Below are positions 8,155 to 16,766 of a stretch of 64,000 nucleotides of DNA, piece after piece. The stretch's first letter is position 1. Each line of letters begins with the position of its first letter. The position numbers and the translations under genes were made by a program. Below the pieces are notes generated by a model. The model did not search any database. It was not told the DNA's origin and saw only the letters and a list, made by a program, of their open reading frames with translations. The stretch comes from CALOCN01 sp942491735 (GTDB lineage: Bacteria; Eisenbacteria; RBG-16-71-46; JABDJR01), in assembly GCA_942491735.1 (NCBI GenBank), contig CALOCN010000001.1:1318336-1382335 (forward strand). Reading direction: 5' to 3'.

Positions 8155-11100
8155 ATGAGAAAAGCCTTGAGCATCACCCTGGTGCTCGTGGTCTGTATCA
8201 CGGCCGGCGCGTTTGCCAAGCCCGTGGACCAGACCGGCGCGCTCGAAAACTTCCAGTTCATGGATTTGAACCGGCAGTACGACGCGTCGAGCACGAACAG
8301 TGGGGTGTTTGCAACAGCCGTGGCAGGGACCACCTTTTTTGGTGGGACCTACTGGGCTGCCGACTCCTTGCGGTGGGAAGCGATTATCGATTCCTGCTGG
8401 ACCTTTGACACCGGAGTCGGTTCGCACTTCATTAGCGACAGTGGGTATCAGCCCAATGTGAACCCATTCAAGAACCCCGGTCTCCATGGAACCATGGAAG
8501 GCTGGACTTCGTTCGACAACAGCTACAGTGAGTTGACGTACTTCCGTCGCACTGACGCTGCTGACATGCCCCTGTGTGGCGCCATCAACGGCAGCTTCTC
8601 GCTGTTTGCCGGTGTTTACAATTCCGAAGCCGAGGCGCTCTGCTACTCGGATCTCGGGACTGGTTATGGCGACAACTGGTTCATCTGCATCGAGAACACC
8701 ACCTTCGCCTACGATGGCGGCGGCGGAAACGTCACGTGGAGCTACAACTTCGCGGGCGACACCGAGCCCGGCTTCGACTACACCTACGCCATCGTCGATA
8801 CCTCGGGTAGCGATGATGACGTCGTGGTTGCGGTCAACACCGGTGTTGTCGGCGGTGCTGCGAACCACACCCTCACTCCCGGAACCGACATGCGTAGTGA
8901 TGCGGGTCCGTTCGACCTCAAGTACTGCATCGCCTCCGATGGTGCGTACTCTGACCAGGACGGCGCGTATCCCACCGACTGCCCCTTCAGCGTCGATGAC
9001 GTCGCTGTCACGGGTGGCGGTAACGCCTACGGTCCGGAAGGCTTCGAGGCTGGTGACGGCGGTTGGGTGGTTGCACCCGCGTCCGAAGGCGCCGGTGGCG
9101 ACTGGGCTGACCTGCGTAGCCTCGCTTCGCTCCCGCCGTACCTGACCAGCTGCACCTGCACGTTGTCCGACACGGTTCTCGTGTTTGACGACCTCGCGGC
9201 GGGTGGGCACGGTCTGTTCCAGGACAACCTCGCGGCTTCGCCGTGGATCGACCTGGTTCGGAACAACCTGATCACCGGAACCGGTGGCCCTCCCGGCAAG
9301 TTCATCCAGTTCGAGGGTTACTTCGAGCTCCCGCTTCTGAACTACATCTTCGTTCAGACGCAGGTTCAGTTCTATCCGCAGGTTTGCACCGCTTCCGGGA
9401 AGCTCATCACGAGCCCCTTCATCTCGGACGGTTTCGTTCGCTACTTCGGTGGCGTTCCGACCTGCACGAATCCGGGCGGTCTGCCCACACGCATCAACCT
9501 CGGCGCGGTGACTGATTCCGGTGCCGAGCAGCTGCGTATGGCTATTGGTGTCATCTCCTACTGCCGTTTCTTCGCGAACTGCACGGGAACCACCAACAGC
9601 ACTCCGTGGGTGGACAACGCCAAGCTGGGTCTCTTCGGTGACGAAGGTGCCCCGCTGATCGCGACCTCCACGATCGACGTTCCCCAGGACATCTTCCCGG
9701 AGAACGGTACGATCAACATCGGTGCGCCGGGTCGTCTCGACTCGAACAACGTCAAGGGACAGGCGACCCCCGAGGTCAACTCGTCTCTTGGTGACACGCT
9801 GATCGTCAATGGCGGTAGCGGTGGTGCCGAGGTCTGGGTTGAGTTTGGTGTGGTTCCGGGTCCTGGCGTCAGTGGCGCCGCCCTGACCGCATGGCAGGCC
9901 TCCCTGACCGCCACCAGCGTCCGTAACGGCATCCAGTTCTACGAGGCACGGATGGACACCGCCCAGCAGGGTGGCGCCCTCGCCAACGACACCTGGATGA
10001 CGGCTCGGATCGAAGGTTCGCCTGGTTTCTCCGGTAGCGATACCGACACGGATCCCAGCGACATCGATCCTCTCGGTCAGCAGTCGCGTCTCCTGAACGA
10101 CATCTTCCCGGATAACCTGTTTACTCCGGGTACCCGTGTCGCCATGTTCTACAAGACGCGCTTCACCGGTGGAACCTCCTGGTTCGTCACCCCCGGCAAC
10201 GGAACGATCTTCGGGTCGGACAGTGCCGCGGTTGCTGGCATGCTCGAGTGGGAGTGCCTCCCCTCGTCCATGGCCTCCGACACCACGTTCAACTGCATCC
10301 TGTACGTCGATCACTTCAGTGGTCGTGGTGCGCAGCCGTTCATCGAAGACGGCTTGGATACGGTTCTCGGACCTGGTGGTGGCAACAACTACGAGGGCAC
10401 CCGTTGGGATCGCTATGACGTCGAGGCTCCCTCGAGTCAGCAGGCTTCCCTCGGTCGCCCGGTCGGTACCGAGTACGGCGCCAACGCGTCGCAGCTCCTC
10501 GGCTACCTGAACATCGTTTGGAACAGCGGTAACCTCGCTGCCTTCAACCTTGTCCAGGAAGACGCCAACGTCCTGATCCCGTGGCTCGTGTACGAGCCGA
10601 GCGGCACCCCCGCTCAGCACGCGTTCTACGGATCGGGTAACGGCCTGGCGCGTTCCATGACGTTTGAGCAGATCTCCGAGCCCCAGGCTACGGTGTTCCT
10701 CAACGACTACATGGGCGCCACCCTCACGTGCGAGACCTTCCGCGACCAGACCGGTGGCGTGGGTGGAGCAAACCAGTGCGGTAGCGTTCTCGCTGTCGAC
10801 GCCACGGTTTGCCCCGATCTCCTCGACGTGGGCGGTAACCTGAACACGGCGGGTCGCACGGTGACCCACCAGGCTCAGGGTAATGGTTGCCCGCAGGAGC
10901 GCTCCTATGACGTGGTCGAGGCCGTCGGCGTCACGCCGTTCGGTACCTCCGTCAACGAAGAGGAGTACACGGGTTCCGTCAAGACGGGTAACGCTTCGGT
11001 TTCGGCCGCGGCTACCCCGGCTGGTGGTGCTGGTGACTTCCGTACCGTCCTCGACGGTGCGTCGCTCCACTATCGTCGTGACCCCTCCGATTGCAACTTC

Positions 11101-11517
11101 AGCGCTGCTCCGCAGACTGCGGTTCGCGAGCGGGTGGGTGAGGTCCTTTCGTGGTTCGGTCTGCCAGGCGGTGCCTGCAACGACCCGAACCTGACCAACG
11201 ACGTCCCGGTCATCGATGCGCCGCGGTTCACCACGGCTCTGCTGAACTTCGCTCCGAACCCGCTGCTGAGCGGCTCGGGCCGGATTCAGTTCTCGATGTC
11301 CCGTGACGGCGACGCCACTGTCCAGATCTTCGATGTGGGCGGGCGTCTGGTGAAGGAGGTCTTCAACGGCCTCGCTTCCGAGGGTCTCAACACTGTGCAC
11401 TGGGATGGCACCGACGCTTCCGGTCGGTCCGTTTCCAGCGGCGTGTACTTCTATCGTTTCGTCACCGAAGGTGACGAGTACGCCAAGAAGATCGCCGTGG
11501 TGCGCAACGGCAACTAG
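8155..11517 (+). CDS. Large secreted protein with FlgD-like/T9SS-like C-terminal domain
   Basis: Exported protein of 1120 aa, function unknown. Signal peptide MRKALSITLVLVVCITAGAFA is followed by a long Gly/Asp/Thr/Ser-rich, beta-type region with scattered cysteines. The last ~80 residues form a FlgD-like repeat (VQIFDVGGRLVKEVFNG, WDGTDASGRSVSSGVYFYRF) used for surface sorting or attachment in FCB-type bacteria. ATG 8155 is chosen because it starts the signal peptide and has GGAGG 8 nt upstream. Codons differ from the neighbours: many GGT, CGT, GTT, GCT, the bias of highly expressed genes. With its own strong promoter and terminator it looks monocistronic and abundant, perhaps a surface-layer or fibre protein. 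Confidence 0.82.
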   Translation: MRKALSITLVLVVCITAGAFAKPVDQTGALENFQFMDLNRQYDASSTNSGVFATAVAGTTFFGGTYWAADSLRWEAIIDSCWTFDTGVGSHFISDSGYQPNVNPFKNPGLHGTMEGWTSFDNSYSELTYFRRTDAADMPLCGAINGSFSLFAGVYNSEAEALCYSDLGTGYGDNWFICIENTTFAYDGGGGNVTWSYNFAGDTEPGFDYTYAIVDTSGSDDDVVVAVNTGVVGGAANHTLTPGTDMRSDAGPFDLKYCIASDGAYSDQDGAYPTDCPFSVDDVAVTGGGNAYGPEGFEAGDGGWVVAPASEGAGGDWADLRSLASLPPYLTSCTCTLSDTVLVFDDLAAGGHGLFQDNLAASPWIDLVRNNLITGTGGPPGKFIQFEGYFELPLLNYIFVQTQVQFYPQVCTASGKLITSPFISDGFVRYFGGVPTCTNPGGLPTRINLGAVTDSGAEQLRMAIGVISYCRFFANCTGTTNSTPWVDNAKLGLFGDEGAPLIATSTIDVPQDIFPENGTINIGAPGRLDSNNVKGQATPEVNSSLGDTLIVNGGSGGAEVWVEFGVVPGPGVSGAALTAWQASLTATSVRNGIQFYEARMDTAQQGGALANDTWMTARIEGSPGFSGSDTDTDPSDIDPLGQQSRLLNDIFPDNLFTPGTRVAMFYKTRFTGGTSWFVTPGNGTIFGSDSAAVAGMLEWECLPSSMASDTTFNCILYVDHFSGRGAQPFIEDGLDTVLGPGGGNNYEGTRWDRYDVEAPSSQQASLGRPVGTEYGANASQLLGYLNIVWNSGNLAAFNLVQEDANVLIPWLVYEPSGTPAQHAFYGSGNGLARSMTFEQISEPQATVFLNDYMGATLTCETFRDQTGGVGGANQCGSVLAVDATVCPDLLDVGGNLNTAGRTVTHQAQGNGCPQERSYDVVEAVGVTPFGTSVNEEEYTGSVKTGNASVSAAATPAGGAGDFRTVLDGASLHYRRDPSDCNFSAAPQTAVRERVGEVLSWFGLPGGACNDPNLTNDVPVIDAPRFTTALLNFAPNPLLSGSGRIQFSMSRDGDATVQIFDVGGRLVKEVFNGLASEGLNTVHWDGTDASGRSVSSGVYFYRFVTEGDEYAKKIAVVRNGN

Positions 11518-11524
11518 GTGTTCG

Positions 11525-11538
11525 ACCGCCTAGGCGGT
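11525..11538. repeat. Perfect 14-bp palindrome after stop codon
   Basis: ACCGCC-TA-GGCGGT just after the stop of the secreted protein. It lies upstream of the terminator and may help form its 3' structure. Confidence 0.45.
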
Positions 11539-11550
11539 TGATCGCGACTG

Positions 11551-11593
11551 ACATGGGGTTGGAGGCTTGTCCTCCAACCCCATGTCTTTTTTT
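11551..11593 (+). terminator. Strong intrinsic terminator
   Basis: Perfect 15-bp stem (ACATGGGGTTGGAGG 11551-11565 with its complement 11571-11585), 5-nt loop, then C and seven T (11587-11593). It ends the 8155 transcript. Confidence 0.93.
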
Positions 11594-11603
11594 GTTGGGT
11601 CTC

Positions 11604-11650
11604 GGCCCCGGTTCGACTCCTGGCTGGATACCCGGTATCCACCCGGGGCC
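11604..11650. repeat. Nested inverted repeats in intergenic region
   Basis: Outer arms GGCCCCGG (11604-11611) and CCGGGGCC (11643-11650) enclose a perfect hairpin TGGATAC-CCG-GTATCCA (11625-11641). It falls in the 349-nt gap between the secreted protein and the lipoprotein gene. Function unknown: operator, small RNA or a second terminator are all possible. The rest of the gap holds only the terminator and a promoter. Confidence 0.5.
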
Positions 11651-11768
11651 TGATCGAAGCATCGGAAATTCCCGAATCGGGCCGGCCAAGCGATTGGGTT
11701 CGGAATGAAAGACCGTCTCCAACAGGTATCCAGTGCACCCCCCCCAGGGCTGTCTGCCTGACATCGTC

Positions 11769-11798
11769 TTGACACGGTATGAAGCCGCTTGCTAGCCT
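11769..11798 (+). promoter_or_regulatory. Sigma-70-type promoter for lipoprotein operon
   Basis: TTGACA (11769-11774), 18-nt spacer, TAGCCT (11793-11798), about 70 nt before ATG 11867. Confidence 0.6.
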
Positions 11799-11866
11799 CC
11801 TTCGACTTCGGGAGGCAACCCCACAGCGGAGGCGTTTTGTGTCAGCTCGAAAGGAGCTCGTCAGCT

Positions 11867-13513
11867 ATGCAGTTTTGCCGTTGGGGGGGACGTGTCGGGT
11901 GGTGCGCCCTCTTCGGACTCATCGTCCTCACCGGTTGCCGACGCGAACAGCCGTCGACATTCGATAGCAACCTAGCTCCGGATACCTACATCTCCCTGGC
12001 TCCGGCCGAAAGTACCCTCGCCTACTACCGCGTCCGCATCTTCTGGAACGGCGTCGATCCCGATGGGGTCATCGACCACTACGAGTTTGCGGTCACCGAT
12101 TCCAACAAGGTCCCGGGCGAGGACACGCCGGGGTTCAACGGATACTTCCGCACGGAACGCACGGACAGTCTCTTCGTGCTCACCGCCAACCTGCCCCAGA
12201 TCCTCGGCCACCGTTTCTATGTCCGTTCGGTGGACAACGAGGACAAGACCGATCCAACGCCGGCCTGGGCCTACTTCGTGGCCCACAACTACAACTTCCC
12301 CAGTGTCAGCTGGGAACGCTCGATCGGAACCTGGACGGACCGTGTGGGGGGAACCCGCACCATCACCATCCGATCCAACGTGCGGGTCAATCCCACCGAT
12401 ACGATCGGCGTGGCAGGGGCGGTGGACTTTGCCTGGAACGGCTTCGACATCGACGACGGCGGCTTCGTGACCGGCTTCGAGTTCCGGCGTTCCAGCGACA
12501 CCGAGTTCACCGGAGGGTCGCTGGCCGATACCAGCCTGGCCTGGAACTACGAGCCGCTTCCCGGAGACCCCTACTTCAGCGGTACGGACGTACTGCGGGT
12601 GCGGGCGATCGATGATGCGGGCGCGTCCACCAATCCGGACTCCGTCCGGTCCATCGTGGTGAACTTCAGCCCCGTTTGCTGGATCGTGGATCCCAACCAG
12701 CCGGATCAGCCGACCCATCGTCCCTCGTTCATCGACGAGGACTCCGGCAACGTGTGGGACAGCGGAACCACCCTCAGGGACGGTTCGCGCAATATCCAGT
12801 TCCAGTTCATCGGCTTCGACGATCCACGGGACATCAGCCTCAATCCCGAAACGAATCCCTCGGGGATCATCGGGTTCCAGTTCCGCCGTCTTCTCAACGG
12901 AGGTGGGGCGGCGTATCAGAACATCATTCCCTGGGTGGCGTTCCCGGAAGTCAACGAGTTCGACCGGGTGGAGTCCTCGAACCTCACCTCGGGGAGATAC
13001 ACCTTCCTGGTTCGGGCCAAGGATGAACTGTCCCGGTTTGGTCGCCCCGACACGGTGGTGGTCGACATCAACTACTTCCCCTACTTCACGTCCGTGGTCT
13101 ATCTGGATGAGAACGGGGAAGAGCAGCCTTTGTGGCTCCCCGGGGGTGATCAGGTCACCGTCACGCTCTCACCGCTTCCGGACCAGACCTATCCGGACCT
13201 GACCGTTCGCTTCGCCTCCCTGGATCAGCATCGTCCGCAGCCGGATACCCATCCCCTGGATGTGAATTTCGTTGTGGAGGAGGAGTTGAGTTTCGTAGAG
13301 GAATACCGGTCCCAGATGAACGGGGCCCGGGACGGGTTTGAGCGCGTGGATCCCGGTCAACCCGGAGTGAAGACGTTCCCGGTGTCGAACGCAGATTCCC
13401 CCCCCAGTGGAGTCGTTCGCAAGGGTTCCAACCGTCTGGAGTTGACGTGCAAGGACGTCAGCGGCAAGACGACCAAGTTGGACCTTTTTTTCACCGTGAT
13501 ACTTGCCGACTGA
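11867..13513 (+). CDS. Predicted lipoprotein with repeated Fn3-like domains
   Basis: Exported lipoprotein of 548 aa. ATG 11867 has AAGGAG (11851-11856) at good spacing and starts MQFCRWGGRVGWCALFGL, with lipobox LTGC giving a lipidated cysteine; an ATG at 11789 would bury the signal. The first mature module carries IFWNGVDPDGVIDHYEFAV and similar beta-strand modules follow (FAWNGFDIDDGGFVTGFEF; FQFIGFDDPRDI...IIGFQF), i.e. Ig/Fn3-like repeats for extracellular binding. The next gene encodes a clear paralogue, 9 nt downstream. No enzymatic motif seen. Confidence 0.78.
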   Translation: MQFCRWGGRVGWCALFGLIVLTGCRREQPSTFDSNLAPDTYISLAPAESTLAYYRVRIFWNGVDPDGVIDHYEFAVTDSNKVPGEDTPGFNGYFRTERTDSLFVLTANLPQILGHRFYVRSVDNEDKTDPTPAWAYFVAHNYNFPSVSWERSIGTWTDRVGGTRTITIRSNVRVNPTDTIGVAGAVDFAWNGFDIDDGGFVTGFEFRRSSDTEFTGGSLADTSLAWNYEPLPGDPYFSGTDVLRVRAIDDAGASTNPDSVRSIVVNFSPVCWIVDPNQPDQPTHRPSFIDEDSGNVWDSGTTLRDGSRNIQFQFIGFDDPRDISLNPETNPSGIIGFQFRRLLNGGGAAYQNIIPWVAFPEVNEFDRVESSNLTSGRYTFLVRAKDELSRFGRPDTVVVDINYFPYFTSVVYLDENGEEQPLWLPGGDQVTVTLSPLPDQTYPDLTVRFASLDQHRPQPDTHPLDVNFVVEEELSFVEEYRSQMNGARDGFERVDPGQPGVKTFPVSNADSPPSGVVRKGSNRLELTCKDVSGKTTKLDLFFTVILAD

Positions 13514-13522
13514 GGTGATCCA

Positions 13523-15766
13523 ATGACGAACCGCCCAAGCCCTGGGAGACGGCTCCTACTTCTGGCTCTTCCGCTCGTGCTCGCGTTCGGTGTCCTGGGT
13601 TGCTCCAGCGACGACGGGACCCGTGTGGCCAATACGATTCCCGAGGCCCGCATTACCGGTGGGCCGCTTGACGGGAGCGAAGCGTCCTACACGGCGCGGA
13701 TCTTCTGGACCGGCTGGGACTACGACGGGATCATCAACCGCTTCGAGTACGCGGTGGACCCACCCACCGCCTTCTCCCTCGCCGAGCTCAACAGCATCAA
13801 CACCCCGGAGCAGGCCAACTTCCCGGATCTCGACGTGACGGTGGTCCCGGGTCCTTCCTTCAACGAGGACACGTTGCGGGTCGAGAAGGTCGAGGATGGA
13901 ATCACCTACACCTTCGATTGGGTCCAGACTCTCGAGTTCAGCCGCTCCTTCGAGTTCCAGACCCCGTTCGCCGACACCAGCACCAACCCCCAGACCGGTA
14001 CCCGGGGCCCGGACCCCACCTTTTCCGGCGCCCATACGGTCTACGTCCGGGCGATCGACAACGAATCGGCCTACTCGCAGATCGACGAGAGCACGGTCAA
14101 CGACATCCGTATCTCGTACACCGCCAAGACGATCACCCCCCAGGGGGAAATCACCCGGCCCGACATCGAACGCGACGTCCTGGTCGTGGGTTCCTCGCTC
14201 ACCGTCTGCTTCGACGGCGTCGATCCGGATTCACCGGAACCGGCCAAGAAGCCCTCCGGATATATCTACAAGCTCCTGAACCTGTTCGATATCGTGCCTC
14301 CCACCGATCACTTCCGGGTCGGAGTCCCCGACATCCTCTACTCGGATCACACGGAATGGGGCTACGACTGGGTCTACCAGAGTGCGGATACCGCCTGTGT
14401 CACGCTCTTCCTGGATACTCCCAAGCAGTACGTGTTCGGCATGCGTGCGGTGGACCAGGCCGGCGGCGTCGAGCCGTTCCTCGAGTTCACCCGCAACGCC
14501 ACCAAGATGCAGGCGTTCCCCACCGCGGGTTTCCCGACCCTCCAGATCTGCGAGTCCAGCCTGGGCTGTTTCAACTACGCGGGGATCGGACGGGTCTACA
14601 CGGCCCAGGTTCCGGTGGGACGCAAGCTCCGGTTTACCTGGTCCGGCTCGGCCGAGACCTACGGCGGGACCATCGAAGGATACAGCTGGGGCGTGGATAT
14701 TCCCGATCTCGATCGGGAAGGGCCGGGGTCCGGTTGGAGTGGCTGGGGACAGATCCTGGGCAACTTCACCCCGATCGTCTTCAAGTCCCCGGGCGTGCAT
14801 GTGCTCTACGTGCGATGCCGTGACGTGTCCGGGGGGATTACCCTGGGGACGCTGATCCTCGAGGTCATCGACTTCCCGCTGGACTTCGAAACCCTGCTGG
14901 TGGACGACAGCCTGGACAAGGTCAAGCCGCGCGATGGGGAAAACGACCAGTTCTGGCAGGACCTCGTGACCAATTCGGGTCGGTTCGACGACGGGCAGGT
15001 GGTGGACGTCTACTCCATGCACGGACAGGACGACGTGGGGTCCATCAACCCGCTCCCGCTGTCCCTGGAGGACATGTCCCGCTACCGGCTGTTGATCTGG
15101 GACAACTTCGGCGAGGGCTACAATGGCCGTTCGGGGCTTCTCTCCGCGACCTCGACCGGACGCAGCCTGGGCGCCTACCTGGGTGCCGGGGGCAAGCTCT
15201 GGCTCAGCGGCCGCGTGACCATGGCGGCCATGAGCGTCACCGGCGGAGGAACCGGGGACTTCATCTACCCCAAGGAAATGCTGCCGGGCACGTTCCCCTA
15301 CGATTTCCTCAAGCTCTACAGTACGCGAATCGACAATGACAAGGGCGTGGACTCCAAGAACAACTTCAAGTTCGCCAAGCCGGCCGCGGAGCAGTTCCCT
15401 CAGCTGGGAGATGTCATCTATCCGGGCGGCGACGTGGACCCGTCGAAACTCAACCGCGTGCAGGCGCAGCTCGGGGCGATCACCCACGTGGATGCGATCT
15501 TCGACCCCATCTTCGCCTCGTCGGTGAAGGGTTTCACCGGCAAACTCGATTCCCTCTATGTCTACGGGCCGGTCAACACTTCCTCGTCCTATCGGAACCG
15601 TCTTTGCGGGACCCGCTGGCACAATCCCGATCCCGCCCGGGAGCAGGGCCGCGTGCAGTGGTTCGGGTTCCAGATGTACTACCTCATGAACGAGCAGGCC
15701 CAGGAGATTTTCGACCGGTCCATCGATTGGTTCCGGGAAGAGGAGCCTCCTCCCCCTCCCCAATGA
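13523..15766 (+). CDS. Predicted lipoprotein, paralogue of upstream lipoprotein
   Basis: Exported lipoprotein (747 aa): MTNRPSPGRRLLLLALPLVL with lipobox VLGC, then IFWTGWDYDGIINRFEYAV, which matches the equivalent segment of the preceding lipoprotein. Further Fn3-like modules follow. A distinct C-terminal region (from about 455) begins ETLLVDDSLDK and contains YRLLIWDNFGEGY and GAYLGAGGKLWLSGR. This resembles the flavodoxin-like fold often found where a protein reports an open date or interval (Rossmann-like alternation), but I do not recognise a family. Likely a surface partner of the neighbouring exported proteins. Confidence 0.75.
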   Translation: MTNRPSPGRRLLLLALPLVLAFGVLGCSSDDGTRVANTIPEARITGGPLDGSEASYTARIFWTGWDYDGIINRFEYAVDPPTAFSLAELNSINTPEQANFPDLDVTVVPGPSFNEDTLRVEKVEDGITYTFDWVQTLEFSRSFEFQTPFADTSTNPQTGTRGPDPTFSGAHTVYVRAIDNESAYSQIDESTVNDIRISYTAKTITPQGEITRPDIERDVLVVGSSLTVCFDGVDPDSPEPAKKPSGYIYKLLNLFDIVPPTDHFRVGVPDILYSDHTEWGYDWVYQSADTACVTLFLDTPKQYVFGMRAVDQAGGVEPFLEFTRNATKMQAFPTAGFPTLQICESSLGCFNYAGIGRVYTAQVPVGRKLRFTWSGSAETYGGTIEGYSWGVDIPDLDREGPGSGWSGWGQILGNFTPIVFKSPGVHVLYVRCRDVSGGITLGTLILEVIDFPLDFETLLVDDSLDKVKPRDGENDQFWQDLVTNSGRFDDGQVVDVYSMHGQDDVGSINPLPLSLEDMSRYRLLIWDNFGEGYNGRSGLLSATSTGRSLGAYLGAGGKLWLSGRVTMAAMSVTGGGTGDFIYPKEMLPGTFPYDFLKLYSTRIDNDKGVDSKNNFKFAKPAAEQFPQLGDVIYPGGDVDPSKLNRVQAQLGAITHVDAIFDPIFASSVKGFTGKLDSLYVYGPVNTSSSYRNRLCGTRWHNPDPAREQGRVQWFGFQMYYLMNEQAQEIFDRSIDWFREEEPPPPPQ

Positions 15767-15842
15767 TCGTTTGCCGGAACGTGATCGAGGCGCTCCACCC
15801 GCTGGGTGGGCGCTCCTCCGAAAACCCCTCGAGAGGTTGCGC

Positions 15843-16703
15843 GTGAACACACGAGCCGTTGTGAAACATAGCTTTCCTGTTCTTGCCGGGCTGTTGGTTC
15901 TCCTTCTGGGGAGCCTGCCCGCAGAAACCGCACTGGGTCAGTTGACCTTCGACAATATCGCGGTGGGCGATCGGTTCGTCGAACTCGACTGGACCAGGGT
16001 ACCCGGCGACACGCTGACCCCCACCCAACGGGAGAACCTGGCCGCCCGGGCCTTTGGCGGGTACCGGATCTGGCGGTCCCAGACCGGTTTGCCCGATGAC
16101 TTCCAGTTGCTGCGGTCCTATTCGCTTCTGGACACCACCTGGACCTTCGTCGGGGACACCCGGACCTTTGTCGACCCCGATTCGGTCATCGCCCGGGGGA
16201 CCGAGCAGACGCCGGATCGCGAACCGGGGGATCCGGTTCCCGGTCCGTTCAACGGTTTTGCCTACTTCTACTCCATTACCTGGTTCGAGGTGGAACTGGA
16301 CACCACGGTGATCCCGCCCGTCTCCACGGAGTTCGAGATGCAGACGACGGAGGAGGGTTCGTTGACCGAACCGGTCTTCCCCAGCGCGCCTTCCCGGACT
16401 TCGGTGCCGCTCCTGTCCTCGGTTCGTGTGGTTCCCAATCCCTTCCGGTCGGACCTCACCACCGGGCATTTCCCGGACGGGGACCGGGTGCAGTTCATCA
16501 ACCTACCCACGCCGGTGGAGGTGGATATCTACACCGCGGCAGGGGATCGTGTGCGATCCCTGAGTCACGAGGAGCGGGACGGTTCGCTGGACTGGGACCT
16601 GAAGAACCAGAATGGTCAGGATGTTGTTTCCGGGGTCTATGTGTTCTACGCCAGGACCGAGACCGGAGAGACCACGACCGGACGATTCGTCATCGTTCGT
16701 TGA
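15843..16703 (+). CDS. Secreted protein with FlgD-like C-terminal domain
   Basis: Exported protein of 286 aa. GTG 15843 follows GAGAGG (15831-15836) and begins a signal peptide (MNTRAVVKHSFPVLAGLLVL...ALGQ). A short Fn3-like region follows (FDNIAVGDRFVELDWTRVPGD). The C-terminal part from VRVVPNPFRSD onward is a FlgD-like repeat (VEVDIYTAAGDRVRSL, WDLKNQNGQDVVSGVYVFY). An earlier in-frame start at 15771 would mask the signal peptide. It closes the lipoprotein cluster; no enzymatic motif. Confidence 0.75.
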   Translation: MNTRAVVKHSFPVLAGLLVLLLGSLPAETALGQLTFDNIAVGDRFVELDWTRVPGDTLTPTQRENLAARAFGGYRIWRSQTGLPDDFQLLRSYSLLDTTWTFVGDTRTFVDPDSVIARGTEQTPDREPGDPVPGPFNGFAYFYSITWFEVELDTTVIPPVSTEFEMQTTEEGSLTEPVFPSAPSRTSVPLLSSVRVVPNPFRSDLTTGHFPDGDRVQFINLPTPVEVDIYTAAGDRVRSLSHEERDGSLDWDLKNQNGQDVVSGVYVFYARTETGETTTGRFVIVR

Positions 16704-16766
16704 TCTCGCGACCGCAGCGGAGCATCACTCACGTTATCCGGCCTCGAGTCCGGTGAGGAGCTCCCC

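Noticed and set aside
8125..11400. Very long minus-strand open frame (1091 codons) opposite the secreted protein
   Set aside because: Composition effect in GC-rich DNA: the plus-strand gene has a signal peptide, SD, promoter and recognised C-terminal domain; the antisense product looks like no family.
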